Shown here one piece after another: positions 42,029 to 51,526 of a DNA stretch of 64,000 bases. The DNA is from Granulicella aggregans (GTDB lineage: Bacteria > Acidobacteriota > Terriglobia > Terriglobales > Acidobacteriaceae), in assembly GCF_014203275.1 (NCBI RefSeq), contig NZ_JACHIP010000007.1:124001-188000 (forward strand). The letters run 5' to 3'. Position 1 is the first letter of the stretch; the number at the start of each line of letters is the position of its first letter. Made by a program: the position numbers and the translations under genes. A model generated the notes under the pieces. That model saw only the letters and a program-made list of their open reading frames with translations, searched no databases and had not been told where the DNA came from.

Positions 42029-45000
42029 TTAGTTGATCACCCTGACTCCGCCCCTGCCCACCAACTCTTCAATCCTGTCGATGAACAGCTTGTCGGCTGC
42101 AACCATCACGTCCGTTGGCTCCAGCACCACGCAGAAGGCTCCCGGCTCTTCAAGATCGAGCAGCAGCTTACCCGTTCCGGGCGCACTCCGAAAGACAGCC
42201 TGCATCTTTACCAGCAGTTCCTTGTCCGGGCTGTGCAGCGGCACTTTGATACGCAGCGCCTCCGGCAACTTCAGCTTGATATCCTCCAGCGCCTGTATCT
42301 TCGAGACCGCGAGCTTCGGAGCCGAATCCTCTTCACCCCGTAGCGAGCCCGTGATCAGAACAGGGACATCGATCTTCAGCTTCTCCGCCAGCTTCTCGTA
42401 GCTCTGTGGAAAAGCAATCAGTTCGATCTTGCCGACGGTGTCTTCAAGCGATGCCTGCGCATAGAACTCACCCGAACGCTTCGACTTCGCCACCTTCAGT
42501 CCTGTGATGACGCCCGCAATCGAGATCTCGTTCGATGGCTCCTCGCTGCGTCCGCGCCGAAACACCTGTGGCTCCGGCTTCATCTCGATGGCCTGCGCCG
42601 TCGTGACGACCTTCATATTACGTAACTTTTCGCGATACTTATCCATCGGGTGCCCGGAGACGAAGAAGCCCAGCACATCCTTCTCGTTCTGCAATCGCGT
42701 ATGTTCATCCCACTCCGGCACATTGGGCAGGGCATGATCCGTGCTCGCCCCACCCACCGGTCCATCGTCAAAGATTCCAAACAGCCCGCTCTGTCCTGCC
42801 GCGCTGTCGCGCTGCGCCTTCGCGGCGCCTTCCATCGCCTTATCGAGCGCCGCCATGATTGACGCACGCGCGCCAAAGGCGTCCATCGCACCGGCCTTGA
42901 TCAGCGACTCCAGCACACGCTTATTCAGCAGCCGCAGATCGACCTTCTCGCAAAACTCCCACAAGCTAGCGAAGCCCTTCTTCCCCTCGGCCTCAAGTAA
43001 CGCACGGGCCGCAATGATCGACTCGATCGCGTTGTGGCCAACGTTCTTGATCGCCGCCAGACCAAAGCCAATCGCGCTGCCCTGCTCTGTCTGAATCGGC
43101 GTAAAGCTCGCAAAGGACAACTGCACATCCGGAGGAACCACCGGGATGTTCATCTCCTTGCACTCGGAGATGTACTTGACCACATTCTCCGGCTTCGAAG
43201 TTTCGCTGGTCAGCAGTGCCGCCATGAACTCGACGGGATAGTGCGTCTTCAGCCACGCCGTGTGATACGCCAGCAGAGCATACGCAGCCGAGTGCGACTT
43301 GTTGAAGCCGTACCCAGCGAACTGCGCCATCAGGTCGAAGATCTTTCCAGCGGTATCCTTCGGGTGCTTGTTCTTCGCCGCGCCGGCCATAAAGCGCTCA
43401 CGCTGCTTGGCCATCTCGCCGACGTCCTTCTTACCCATCGCACGGCGCAGCAGGTCGGCGTCGCCCAGCGAGTACCCCGCCAGCGCGTTCGAGATCTGCA
43501 TGACCTGTTCCTGGTAGACGATGACGCCCAACGTCTCGCGCAGGATCACTTCGAGCTCCGGCAACTCGTAACTCACCGGCCGCCGTCCCCACTTGCGCTC
43601 GATGAAGTCGTCGATCATGCCGCCCTGGATCGGGCCTGGACGATACAGCGCATTCAACGCGGTCAGATCTTCAATGGAAGTAGGCTTGTACCGCCGCAGA
43701 ACGTCGCGCATCCCGCCTGACTCAAACTGGAAGACGCCAGAGGTAAGCGCGCGATGATAGACCTGCTCGTACGTCTTCTCATCGTCCAGCGCGATCGTCG
43801 CCATGTCGACGGTCTCGCCGGTCGTCCGCTTGATGAGCTTGAGGCAATCATCGATGACGGTCAGAGTCGTCAGGCCGAGAAAGTCCATCTTCAACAGGCC
43901 CATCTTCTCGATGGCACCCATGTCGTACGACGTGACGATGTCTTCGTTCTTCGCTCGAGTGACAGGTACGAGCTCAGTCAGCGGCTTGGGTGCGATCACC
44001 ACGCCCGCCGCGTGAACACCCGCGCCGCGAATCAGCCCTTCGAGACGCAGCGCCGCGTCGATGATCTCCTTCACCTTGGGGTCCGTCTCGTAGGCTGTCG
44101 TCAGCGGGCCGCCATCTTTCAGCGCCTGATCGATGGTGATGCCGATGGTCGGCGGAATCATCTTCGCAATGCGGTCGACCTCGCCATACGGCATATCGAG
44201 AGCCCGCCCAACGTCCTTGATCGCCGCCTTCGCCGCCATGGTGTTGAAGGTGATGATCTGCGCGACCTGATCGCGGCCATACTTCCGTGTGACGTAGTCG
44301 ATGACCTCGCCGCGACGGTTCATGCAGAAGTCGATGTCGATATCGGGCATCGAGATGCGCTCTGGATTCAGGAAGCGCTCGAAGAGAAGTTCGTTCTGCA
44401 GAGGATCAACGTCCGTGATCTCCATGCAGTAAGCGACCAGCGATCCTGCCGCTGATCCACGTCCAGGCCCCACCGGAATATTCTGCTCACGCGCATAGCG
44501 GATGAAGTCCCACACGATCATGAAGTAGCCAGGGAACTTCATGTCCTTGATGATGCCAATCTCGCGATCGAGACGAGCGTAGTAATCATCAAGCGTCTTA
44601 CGCAGCAGCCCGCGCGAACGCAGGTGCGCGACGGAAGTCTCCAACCGCTTTTGTAACCCTTCGCGGCACACTCTCTCGAAGTAGCTGAAGAGCGTCTCGC
44701 CATCAGGCACGGGAAACTCAGGGAAGGGATTGTCCACCTTCTGCATCTTCAGATTGCAGCGCTCGATGAACTGCATCGTGCGCGTGCAGACCTCGGGATG
44801 CTCCGCAAACGTGCGGTGCATCTCCTCCGCGGACTTGATGTAGAACTCCTGCGTGTCGAACTTGAATCGGTTCGGATCGTTCATCGATCCAGCCGTTTGC
44901 ACGCAGAGCAGAATCTCGTGCGCTCGCGAATCATCCGCCGCCACATAATGCGAATCGTTCGTTGCAATCACCGGGATGTCGAGCTCGCGCTCCATCTTGA

Positions 45001-45565
45001 AGATCGCGTCGCAGACCTCTTTATCCGGCTTCAGACCGTGGTCCTGCACCTCAAGAAAGAAGTTACCCTTACCAAACATGTCCTGGAACATGCCCGCACT
45101 CTTCTTCGCCTCTTCGTACTTGCCGGCCATGATGTGCTGATTGACTTCGCCCGCAAGACACCCCGAAAAGCCGATCAGCCCTTCAGTATGCTTCGAGAGG
45201 AAATCCTTCGAGACACGCGGCTTGCGGTAGAACCCATGCAGTGACGCCTCACTCGTCAACCGAACCAGATTGCGATAGCCTTCCTGGTTCTCGGCGATCA
45301 GCAAAAAGTGGTTATAGCCATCGGCGAGCGTGCGGTGGTCGTCCGTCTTCGAGAGATACAGCTCGCACCCGAGGATGGGCTTCAGGTTTTTCTTCTGCAT
45401 CGCGTTGAAGAAGTGAACCGCGCCATAGATGTTGCCGTGGTCGGTCATCGCGGCCGCCGTCTGGCCGATCTTGCTCAGGTGCGATGCGAGCTTGTCTACA
45501 TCGCATGCGCCGTCGAGAAGGGAGTAGTCCGTATGAAGATGGAGGTGGGTAAACTCTGCTGCCAT
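42029..45565 (-). CDS. dnaE: DNA polymerase III alpha subunit
   Basis: A protein of 1178 residues, the replicative polymerase. The N-terminal PHP domain begins FTHLHLHTDYSLLDG and has TDHGN. The palm-domain catalytic aspartates are in PDIDIDF near residue 410, and the tail has the tandem helix-hairpin-helix and OB-fold region (EISIAGVITGLKVAKSKRSGEF). Length and domain order are those of the DnaE1 class. accA follows on the same strand after 122 bases including a palindromic repeat. The ATG at 45565 has GGAGG only 1 base away, so the start is set by similarity. Confidence 0.95.
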   Translation of the reverse strand: MAAEFTHLHLHTDYSLLDGACDVDKLASHLSKIGQTAAAMTDHGNIYGAVHFFNAMQKKNLKPILGCELYLSKTDDHRTLADGYNHFLLIAENQEGYRNLVRLTSEASLHGFYRKPRVSKDFLSKHTEGLIGFSGCLAGEVNQHIMAGKYEEAKKSAGMFQDMFGKGNFFLEVQDHGLKPDKEVCDAIFKMERELDIPVIATNDSHYVAADDSRAHEILLCVQTAGSMNDPNRFKFDTQEFYIKSAEEMHRTFAEHPEVCTRTMQFIERCNLKMQKVDNPFPEFPVPDGETLFSYFERVCREGLQKRLETSVAHLRSRGLLRKTLDDYYARLDREIGIIKDMKFPGYFMIVWDFIRYAREQNIPVGPGRGSAAGSLVAYCMEITDVDPLQNELLFERFLNPERISMPDIDIDFCMNRRGEVIDYVTRKYGRDQVAQIITFNTMAAKAAIKDVGRALDMPYGEVDRIAKMIPPTIGITIDQALKDGGPLTTAYETDPKVKEIIDAALRLEGLIRGAGVHAAGVVIAPKPLTELVPVTRAKNEDIVTSYDMGAIEKMGLLKMDFLGLTTLTVIDDCLKLIKRTTGETVDMATIALDDEKTYEQVYHRALTSGVFQFESGGMRDVLRRYKPTSIEDLTALNALYRPGPIQGGMIDDFIERKWGRRPVSYELPELEVILRETLGVIVYQEQVMQISNALAGYSLGDADLLRRAMGKKDVGEMAKQRERFMAGAAKNKHPKDTAGKIFDLMAQFAGYGFNKSHSAAYALLAYHTAWLKTHYPVEFMAALLTSETSKPENVVKYISECKEMNIPVVPPDVQLSFASFTPIQTEQGSAIGFGLAAIKNVGHNAIESIIAARALLEAEGKKGFASLWEFCEKVDLRLLNKRVLESLIKAGAMDAFGARASIMAALDKAMEGAAKAQRDSAAGQSGLFGIFDDGPVGGASTDHALPNVPEWDEHTRLQNEKDVLGFFVSGHPMDKYREKLRNMKVVTTAQAIEMKPEPQVFRRGRSEEPSNEISIAGVITGLKVAKSKRSGEFYAQASLEDTVGKIELIAFPQSYEKLAEKLKIDVPVLITGSLRGEEDSAPKLAVSKIQALEDIKLKLPEALRIKVPLHSPDKELLVKMQAVFRSAPGTGKLLLDLEEPGAFCVVLEPTDVMVAADKLFIDRIEELVGRGGVRVIN

Positions 45566-45660
45566 ACCTCCATTTTAGGCTTCCGTTCCCGACTCTTCCG
45601 GCTGAGGAAAACGAGTCCCAAACCCACACCCTTACCGTTACCATCCTTCGCCCACACCCT

Positions 45661-45700
45661 TGTCATCCTGAGCGGAGCGCCGCGCAGTCGAAAGACCTGT
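45661..45700 (+). repeat. Palindromic intergenic repeat, family 1 (copy D)
   Basis: TGTCATCCTGAGCGGAGCGC followed by CGCGCAGTCGAAAGACCTGT, the CATCCTGAGCG...CGAAaGACCTG variant of the family. It lies between the dnaE start and the carboxylesterase stop. Confidence 0.6.
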
Positions 45701-45716
45701 TTCTCAGTCCGGTCGG

Positions 45717-47240
45717 CTACAGCTTCCCATCCCAAAGCCTAAACTCCGCCTCCTGCGGCCTCTCCTCCACCTTACTGACAACATCCAGAATCATCGTCGG
45801 ACGCGTATCCGCGCGATACCTTGGCCACACCGGCAGCCCCTGCGCGGTGGGCGTCTCCCCTTTTATGAACGCAACCCACGCAGCATGAATCTGCTTCCCC
45901 AGCACCGCTTCCTGCTGTCCATTCGCCGCATCAAGATGCGGATGCTGCCACACCATCCCCACATCCAGCGAGTGATACGAGTACCCGCTCAACCGCCCGC
46001 TCGTCTCCGCAAAGGCAAGCTCGTACACGAACGCCGTACCGCCAGCGTTCACATGCGAGTCCGCCAGCCTCAGGCTTGGCACCCAATACTCTTCCGCAGT
46101 GAGAGCGCGTATTCGCCGCTGCTCATCATTCATCTGCGGATACACCGATTTATACCGCTCATAAGTCTCGTGAAACGACGACAGCCCCAGATTCCCTACA
46201 TTCTGCGCGGTAGCATCGCCAGGATGCGGCCCAACGAACAAGGCGCTCTCATCGCGATTGGTCCCGATCAGCAGCCTCTTGCTTCGAGCCCCTCCGCCGC
46301 CAACTACCTGCACCGGCAACTTCGAGATAAGCTTCCCGTCGATCTCCGGTCGCAGCGGAAAGTGCTGCGGCCAGTGGTCCATAAAGTCTTTCTGAACAGG
46401 GATGAGTCTTTCGGCAGGAGTAGTCAGCATCGCAGCCGCAGGCTGGCCCGTCGCCTCCGTCCACGCTTCGGCAAAACCTTTGCCAACGGGCGTCGCGAGC
46501 ACCTTCGGCCACACTCGCTCCGCCCCTCCGCTCTCCGAGATCACCTGATGAAACAGAGACTCCGCCGAAGGAACGCCCAGCAAAATATCCGACAGCTTCG
46601 CTCCCGCCGATTCGCCGCCAATCGTCACCTGAGCCGGGTCGCCCCCGAAGCTGGAGATATTCTTGCGAATCCACTCCAATGCCGCGATCAAGTCGCGTAC
46701 CGAGTTGTTCGCGGAGCCTGCATACTTCGAGCCAAGCACAGATTCGAAGTCGAGGAAGCCGAAGACTCCGAGTCTGTAACCAACGGAGATGCAAATTACG
46801 CCTTCACGAGCGAAGCCCGATCCATCGTAGGTCTTCTCGAAAGAATGCCCGCCCGTGAACCCGCCACCATGAATCCACACGAAGACCGGAAACGGCCCCT
46901 TGCCCTCAGGCGCCCATACGTTCAGATAAAGACAGTCCTCACTATGCTGAGTTCCCTGCTCACCCGGCTGCATCGGCGAAGCGCTGAAGCTCGTCGCGTC
47001 CCGCTCGCCCTTCCACGGCTTCGGTGGCAGCGGCAGCATAAATCGCAGAGCGCCAACCGGAGGCTCGGCAAAAGGAACTCCGCGAAAGACGCGAACGCCA
47101 TCCTGCGTCAGTCCACGCAGAACTCCAAAAGACGTTCGGACTTTAGCGCTTGAGGGGATCTTCTGACCAAGCATGCGGCAGCCGCCCAACGCTGTTGCCG
47201 TAGCAAAAGACCGCTCGATGAACTCTCTACGATTTAGAAT
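45717..47240 (-). CDS. Carboxylesterase type B, Tat-exported lipoprotein, probable ATT start
   Basis: The alpha/beta-hydrolase core is complete: VRVFRGVPFAEPPVG, EDCLYLNVWAPEG, oxyanion region WIHGGGFTGGH and nucleophile TIGGESAGAK. No ATG, GTG or TTG opens the frame until a TTG at 47189, inside what reads as a twin-arginine signal (LNRREFIERSFATATALGGC, with a lipobox Cys). An ATT at 47240 has AAGGAG exactly 6 bases upstream and restores the whole signal. Total would be 507 residues. Either the rare ATT start is used or the base is a G-to-T change. It hydrolyses esters, substrate unknown. Confidence 0.75.
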   Translation of the reverse strand: MLNRREFIERSFATATALGGCRMLGQKIPSSAKVRTSFGVLRGLTQDGVRVFRGVPFAEPPVGALRFMLPLPPKPWKGERDATSFSASPMQPGEQGTQHSEDCLYLNVWAPEGKGPFPVFVWIHGGGFTGGHSFEKTYDGSGFAREGVICISVGYRLGVFGFLDFESVLGSKYAGSANNSVRDLIAALEWIRKNISSFGGDPAQVTIGGESAGAKLSDILLGVPSAESLFHQVISESGGAERVWPKVLATPVGKGFAEAWTEATGQPAAAMLTTPAERLIPVQKDFMDHWPQHFPLRPEIDGKLISKLPVQVVGGGGARSKRLLIGTNRDESALFVGPHPGDATAQNVGNLGLSSFHETYERYKSVYPQMNDEQRRIRALTAEEYWVPSLRLADSHVNAGGTAFVYELAFAETSGRLSGYSYHSLDVGMVWQHPHLDAANGQQEAVLGKQIHAAWVAFIKGETPTAQGLPVWPRYRADTRPTMILDVVSKVEERPQEAEFRLWDGKL

Positions 47241-47283
47241 CGCAAACTCCTTGAAATTTTCTTCGAACTCTCAGCACTCCAGA

Positions 47284-48486
47284 TCAGTGCGAGATAAAAC
47301 TGATCCGCAATATCTTTACAGGCGTGATTGGTTTGTTTGCCGCATCTCTCGGAACGCGAGCGATGGCCTCCACCAGCTTCACCGAAGCATCATCGCACTG
47401 CCCGATGATGGTGAAGCCGCCATCGAGCCGCCGCATGGGATGTTCGGCGATGAAGATCTCGCTGTTGTTCGTGTCAGGCCCATTGTTGCCGAAGGCCAGC
47501 CGGCCGGGCCGGTCATAGCTCAGACCCGGATAGCTCTCATTCTTGAAGCGGAATCCGATGTCCGTCGCTCCGCTGATGTCTCCCGTAGAGTCGCCCGTCT
47601 GAATCACGAAGTCCGGAATGACTCGATCGAACTCCATGCCATCGTAGAAGCGCGTTCCATGCTCCACATGCTTCGTCACAGGATTCGTCCACTCCTTCGA
47701 TCCATCCGCCAACCCTATGAAGACAGCCGTGGCAATGGGAGATTCCTTCGTGAACAGGCGACAGGATAGATTCCCCACCGTCGTCTCGATCAACGCCAGA
47801 GGCCCCGTCGGCTCAGGGGCTTGCGCGGTCTGCGTCATCATCGGTTCAGCCTTCGGCACGATCAATGCTGCTGATACATCGGGCGCAACCGGCGGGATTG
47901 TCTGGCCCTCTCGAACGATCGCAACATGATTGATCGCAATCGGTCGCTCCGGATGATTGTCCGCTGCTGCAAGCCGATGTGCGATCGCAGTCACCACCGG
48001 CAAAGACTCGTCATCGCATTGGCCAAATACTACCGCATCGTCGCCGTCATCTTCCGAGTTGGCATGATCGAGGATCATGAACTCAGTCGTTCCTGCCTGT
48101 CCCTTCTTACGTCGCATACCCAGCCTACCGGGATGGTCATAGCGAAGAACGGGGTTGTTCTCCACCGGAAGAGCGACACCCGGCAAGCCAGCTGTGCCCG
48201 ACGTCCGACTTCCTCCGCGAACTCCCGCCGGTATGCCGTAGAGTCGAGTGCCATCGTAGAAGGGCTTCCCATGGGCCACGACTCCGCTCACGGGATCGAC
48301 CCAGTCCTTCGTCCCCTGCGCTAACGCAATGAACTGCGCAGTCGTCGTCGGGCGCTCCTGCTCGAAGAGCTTGCAGCGCATACGACCCAAGGTTGTATCG
48401 ATAACGGCGACGGGCGAACTCTGCGCAGCCATCACAAACGCGTTCATCGTGAAGAGCAACGCACACCAGAATCGGCTAAAAGGCAT
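47284..48486 (-). CDS. Secreted tandem cyclophilin-type peptidyl-prolyl isomerase
   Basis: A protein of 400 residues with a signal peptide (FWCALLFTMNAFVMAAQ) and two cyclophilin domains. The second (about 232-398) is near-canonical: FDRVIPDFVIQTGD, PGRLAFGNNGPDTNNSEIFIA, HPMRRLDGGFTIIGQCD. The first (about 26-195) keeps the layout but has lost the RxxP/QGGD signature (YGIPAGVRGGSRTSG), so it may be structural or binding only. It folds prolyl bonds in the periplasm. It lies between the carboxylesterase and GT2 genes on the same strand. Confidence 0.82.
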   Translation of the reverse strand: MPFSRFWCALLFTMNAFVMAAQSSPVAVIDTTLGRMRCKLFEQERPTTTAQFIALAQGTKDWVDPVSGVVAHGKPFYDGTRLYGIPAGVRGGSRTSGTAGLPGVALPVENNPVLRYDHPGRLGMRRKKGQAGTTEFMILDHANSEDDGDDAVVFGQCDDESLPVVTAIAHRLAAADNHPERPIAINHVAIVREGQTIPPVAPDVSAALIVPKAEPMMTQTAQAPEPTGPLALIETTVGNLSCRLFTKESPIATAVFIGLADGSKEWTNPVTKHVEHGTRFYDGMEFDRVIPDFVIQTGDSTGDISGATDIGFRFKNESYPGLSYDRPGRLAFGNNGPDTNNSEIFIAEHPMRRLDGGFTIIGQCDDASVKLVEAIARVPRDAANKPITPVKILRISFISH

Positions 48487-48535
48487 GTTGGAGTTGTAAC
48501 ACTTTGCCGCGCCGCAGGTTTAGCAGACTGCCTGG

Positions 48536-49723
48536 TCACCACATCGGCGCAACGTGCCGCTTCAACTCCGCCAGCGGATAGAAGGTCCCCCGCCAGACCA
48601 CGCCCCCCTGCCTCAGTGTCGTCACCATCGACCGCAGCAACGCGTAGATCAGCAGCCACGCCGCAAACGGTGCCAGCGCCGCGTTCCATGCAGAGATGCC
48701 CGAGTGCCGTCCCAATCCGACATATAACAAAGCCACAGATAACGCCGTAAGGATCGCTGGAAGCAGCAGCTCAGGCACAATCACCACCACTGGCAGCACA
48801 CAGAACGCAAATAGCCATCCGCACGCGAAGAGGAGCAAAGGAATCTGAAATCGGAACGCAGAAAAGATGTTCTTCGTAAGAACTCCAACCACACCAAGCG
48901 CGCCGGGTGCCCAATGGACATTCACCAGTCCTTTGCCAAAGGCAACTCTCTGTCGCAGCCCCGCGCGCTTTACTCGACGCGCGATCCCAAGATCTTCGAT
49001 AATCTCCATGCGAAGCGCCTCGAAACCGCCCACCTTCTCATACGCATCGCGACGAATCAGGTTGAACGCACCGACACCTACGGCATCACGCTTCGCCTTC
49101 GGGTCGGCGACCTTCCACGGTCGCGAGGCCCACATCGCACAAACCTGAAAGAAGCTAAGCAGTGCGGCTTCATCCCAGCGCTTCAGCACCAGCGTCGGCA
49201 GCGTCACCAGGTGGTCCGCTTGGCTCGCAACCGCATACGACATCGAACGGCGCAGAGCATCGGAACTGAAGAGGATGTCGGCATCGGTAAACAGGAGGTA
49301 CTCACTCTCCGACTCACCCGCCGCGAGAGCCATGGCATGTGTCTTCCCTAGCCATCCCGCAGGCAGATCGGCAATATGCAGCACCTTAAGCCGGTCCGGA
49401 TAGCGCGCCGCAAATGAGTCCATGATCGCGCCCGTCTCATCCGTCGAACGGTCGTTCACTGCCACAATACGCAGCGAAGTGTAATCCTGCGCTAATAGCG
49501 ACGACAGGCACGCGGCGATGTTCTCGGCCTCATCCAAAGCAGGCACAATCACTGTCAGAGTCGGCCCCTGTGCGGACGACACATCCCAGTCAGCATCCAG
49601 AAGATCAGGAACCGTTGGCAGGCCCCGAGCCGCTTCGATCGCCTTCCACGCCCAAAGTACCGCCACTATCCAGGCCTGCACAAACCAAACTCGCAACACG
49701 AGATTCCAAAGGTGCAACATCAT
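48536..49723 (-). CDS. Membrane glycosyltransferase family 2
   Basis: A protein of 395 residues. An N-terminal TM helix is followed by a GT-A domain with LTVIVPALDEAENIAACL, NDRSTDETG and the DxD-like TDADILF. Later it has GVGAFNLIRRDAYEKVGGFEA, then two to four C-terminal TM helices and the pattern GGVVWRGTFYPLAELK. This architecture is shared with hopene-associated (HpnB-like) and carotenoid-associated glycosyltransferases. It is coupled to the upstream MFS gene by ATGA. Acceptor unknown. Confidence 0.78.
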   Translation of the reverse strand: MMLHLWNLVLRVWFVQAWIVAVLWAWKAIEAARGLPTVPDLLDADWDVSSAQGPTLTVIVPALDEAENIAACLSSLLAQDYTSLRIVAVNDRSTDETGAIMDSFAARYPDRLKVLHIADLPAGWLGKTHAMALAAGESESEYLLFTDADILFSSDALRRSMSYAVASQADHLVTLPTLVLKRWDEAALLSFFQVCAMWASRPWKVADPKAKRDAVGVGAFNLIRRDAYEKVGGFEALRMEIIEDLGIARRVKRAGLRQRVAFGKGLVNVHWAPGALGVVGVLTKNIFSAFRFQIPLLLFACGWLFAFCVLPVVVIVPELLLPAILTALSVALLYVGLGRHSGISAWNAALAPFAAWLLIYALLRSMVTTLRQGGVVWRGTFYPLAELKRHVAPMW

Positions 49724-51003
49724 GCGCTAAGACCACGCTCAGGCGGAGCATTTTCATTCGCCGGCACTGTCTTCGCGCCAAGGAACAACAAGCCCGCAGC
49801 CACCACCATGGTGACGAGCGTCACTCCCAATCCAGTGGACAGAGTCGAGCGATCGCTCACGAATCCAATAAGTCGCGGGCTTGGAGCGTCACCGAGTGCA
49901 TGGATCATGAAAAGTTCGAAGGCGATCGCCGTGGCCCGAATCGTTCCCGAGACCGAGTTCACGATTGCCGCGTTAAGCGGACCATTCCCCAGGAAGATGA
50001 AGAACAAAGCCGCCGCCAGCCCCGGCACTATCGCCCACCTTGGCCCAAAGAAGCAGGCCACAGCGGGGGGCACAGTCAACAGCGCCGACCACGCCGAGAT
50101 CAGATAGAGCGCCCGCTTGTTCGTCCTCAGCCAGCGCTGCGCAAGCCAGCCTCCGACAGCAGTTCCCCCAAGTCCTCCAAGCACGGTGATCGCCCCCACG
50201 ATCAGGCCCGCGGCGCTCGAAGAGTACCCTCCGACCCTCTGCAGAAAGCTAGGCACCCACGCTGAGATACCGCCCAGCGAAAAGACCACCATCGCCATCC
50301 CAAACGTCGCGAAAAGATACTGTGGATTTTTAACCAGCCCGAAGACCGTCTCCGTCGCCGCCTTCTTCACTCCCGCCCTGCGAGAGTCCGTCGCTCCGCG
50401 TTTGGGCTCCTTCATCACAAAAAGGATAAGCAGCGCCACCAGGATTCCCGGAGCAGCCGACACGGAGAAAGGAACCCTCCAGCCAAACCTTCCCCCTAAC
50501 GCCCCACCAAGCGCATACCCCACCGCCGCACCCACCGGAATGGCCGTGTAGAAGATCGTCAGCACCTTGTTCCGCTGGTCGGGCTCAAAGTAGTCCGCCA
50601 GCATCGCAGGCGCGTAGATGCTGAAGCTGGCCTCTGCAATGCCCAGAGCCGCATGGCGCAAGTTCAGCGCAAAGTAAGAGTGCACCGTGGCGGTGAAAAG
50701 GTTCATGCCGCTCATCAGCAGAGCAGAGAGTACGATCAGCGGCTTGCGTGGAAAGCGATCCCCCAGCCATCCGGTAAGCGGTGCCGCGCACATGTAAGTC
50801 ACAAAGAACCAGAAGGTCAGCGCCCCAACGCGTTCGTCCGAGAGCGCGAACTCCTTCTTCACCAGCTCCTGCACGCCGGGAAGAATGTAGCGATCGATAA
50901 AGTTGACGAAGTTCATCGCCGTCAGCAAGACCAGCGCGGTCGTCGCCCCGGCAACCTGCAAAACGGGCAGCTTGCTCGGTGAAGTTTCAGGGTTCTGTGG
51001 CAT
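49720..51003 (-). CDS. MFS transporter (Spinster-like)
   Basis: A protein of 427 residues with twelve TM helices. It has the MFS loop motif GWLGDRFPRKP between TM2 and TM3 and the early motif NFVNFIDRYILPG, typical of Spinster-type proteins that move sphingolipid-like or sugar substrates. A charged gap (KEPKRGATDSRRAGVKKAA) is the central loop. It overlaps the GT2 gene by 4 bases, so glycosylated-lipid export is conceivable (inference). It is divergent from the DUF1348 gene. Confidence 0.82.
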   Translation of the reverse strand: MPQNPETSPSKLPVLQVAGATTALVLLTAMNFVNFIDRYILPGVQELVKKEFALSDERVGALTFWFFVTYMCAAPLTGWLGDRFPRKPLIVLSALLMSGMNLFTATVHSYFALNLRHAALGIAEASFSIYAPAMLADYFEPDQRNKVLTIFYTAIPVGAAVGYALGGALGGRFGWRVPFSVSAAPGILVALLILFVMKEPKRGATDSRRAGVKKAATETVFGLVKNPQYLFATFGMAMVVFSLGGISAWVPSFLQRVGGYSSSAAGLIVGAITVLGGLGGTAVGGWLAQRWLRTNKRALYLISAWSALLTVPPAVACFFGPRWAIVPGLAAALFFIFLGNGPLNAAIVNSVSGTIRATAIAFELFMIHALGDAPSPRLIGFVSDRSTLSTGLGVTLVTMVVAAGLLFLGAKTVPANENAPPERGLSA

Positions 51004-51053
51004 CCTGTGGGGAGCATATCAGGGCCACGATGCCCCGCACCAAAGGAGAGACC

Positions 51054-51524
51054 ATGTCGACCGCTCGCCCGCCCTTGCCGCCCTTCACCCACGAGACAGC
51101 CATCCAGAAGGTCCGCATGGCCGAGGACGCCTGGAACTCCCGCGACCCGGCGCGCGTCTCGCTCGCCTACACCGAAGACAGCATCTGGCGAAATCGCTCC
51201 GAGTTCCTCACCGGACGCAAGGCCATCGTTGAGTTTCTAAAAAAAAAGTGGGCGAAAGAGAACGGCTATCGGCTGATCAAGGAGCTGTGGGCCTTCACTG
51301 GCAACCACATCGCCGTCCGCTTCCAGTACGAGTGGCACGACGAATCCGGACAGTGGTTTCGGGCTTATGGCAATGAGCAGTGGGAGTTCAGCGAAGACGG
51401 CCTGATGCGGCGACGCGAGGCATCGATCAACGACGTCGCAATCGCCAAATCAGACCGCAAGTTCCATTGGCCGCAGGGAGCTCGCCCCGCCGATCATCCC
51501 GGTCTCGGAGACTCCGTCCTGTAG
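51054..51524 (+). CDS. Nuclear transport factor 2-like protein, DUF1348
   Basis: A protein of 156 residues, SnoaL/NTF2-like fold. The DUF1348 pattern is IQKVRMAEDAWNSRDPARV, YTEDSIWRNRSEFLTGR, FQYEWHDESGQWFRAYGNE and a C-terminal RKFHWPQG. ATG 51054 has AAAGGAGAG just upstream. The frame extends to 50979, but that part is antisense to the MFS start. Members are small homodimeric proteins without a known reaction. Confidence 0.82.
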   Translation: MSTARPPLPPFTHETAIQKVRMAEDAWNSRDPARVSLAYTEDSIWRNRSEFLTGRKAIVEFLKKKWAKENGYRLIKELWAFTGNHIAVRFQYEWHDESGQWFRAYGNEQWEFSEDGLMRRREASINDVAIAKSDRKFHWPQGARPADHPGLGDSVL

Positions 51525-51526
51525 CT

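Noticed and set aside
45885..47153. Long open frame of about 420 codons on the plus strand
   Set aside because: It lies wholly antisense to the carboxylesterase, is rich in Arg/His/Pro as expected from high-GC shadow frames, and has no ribosome-binding site or domain.
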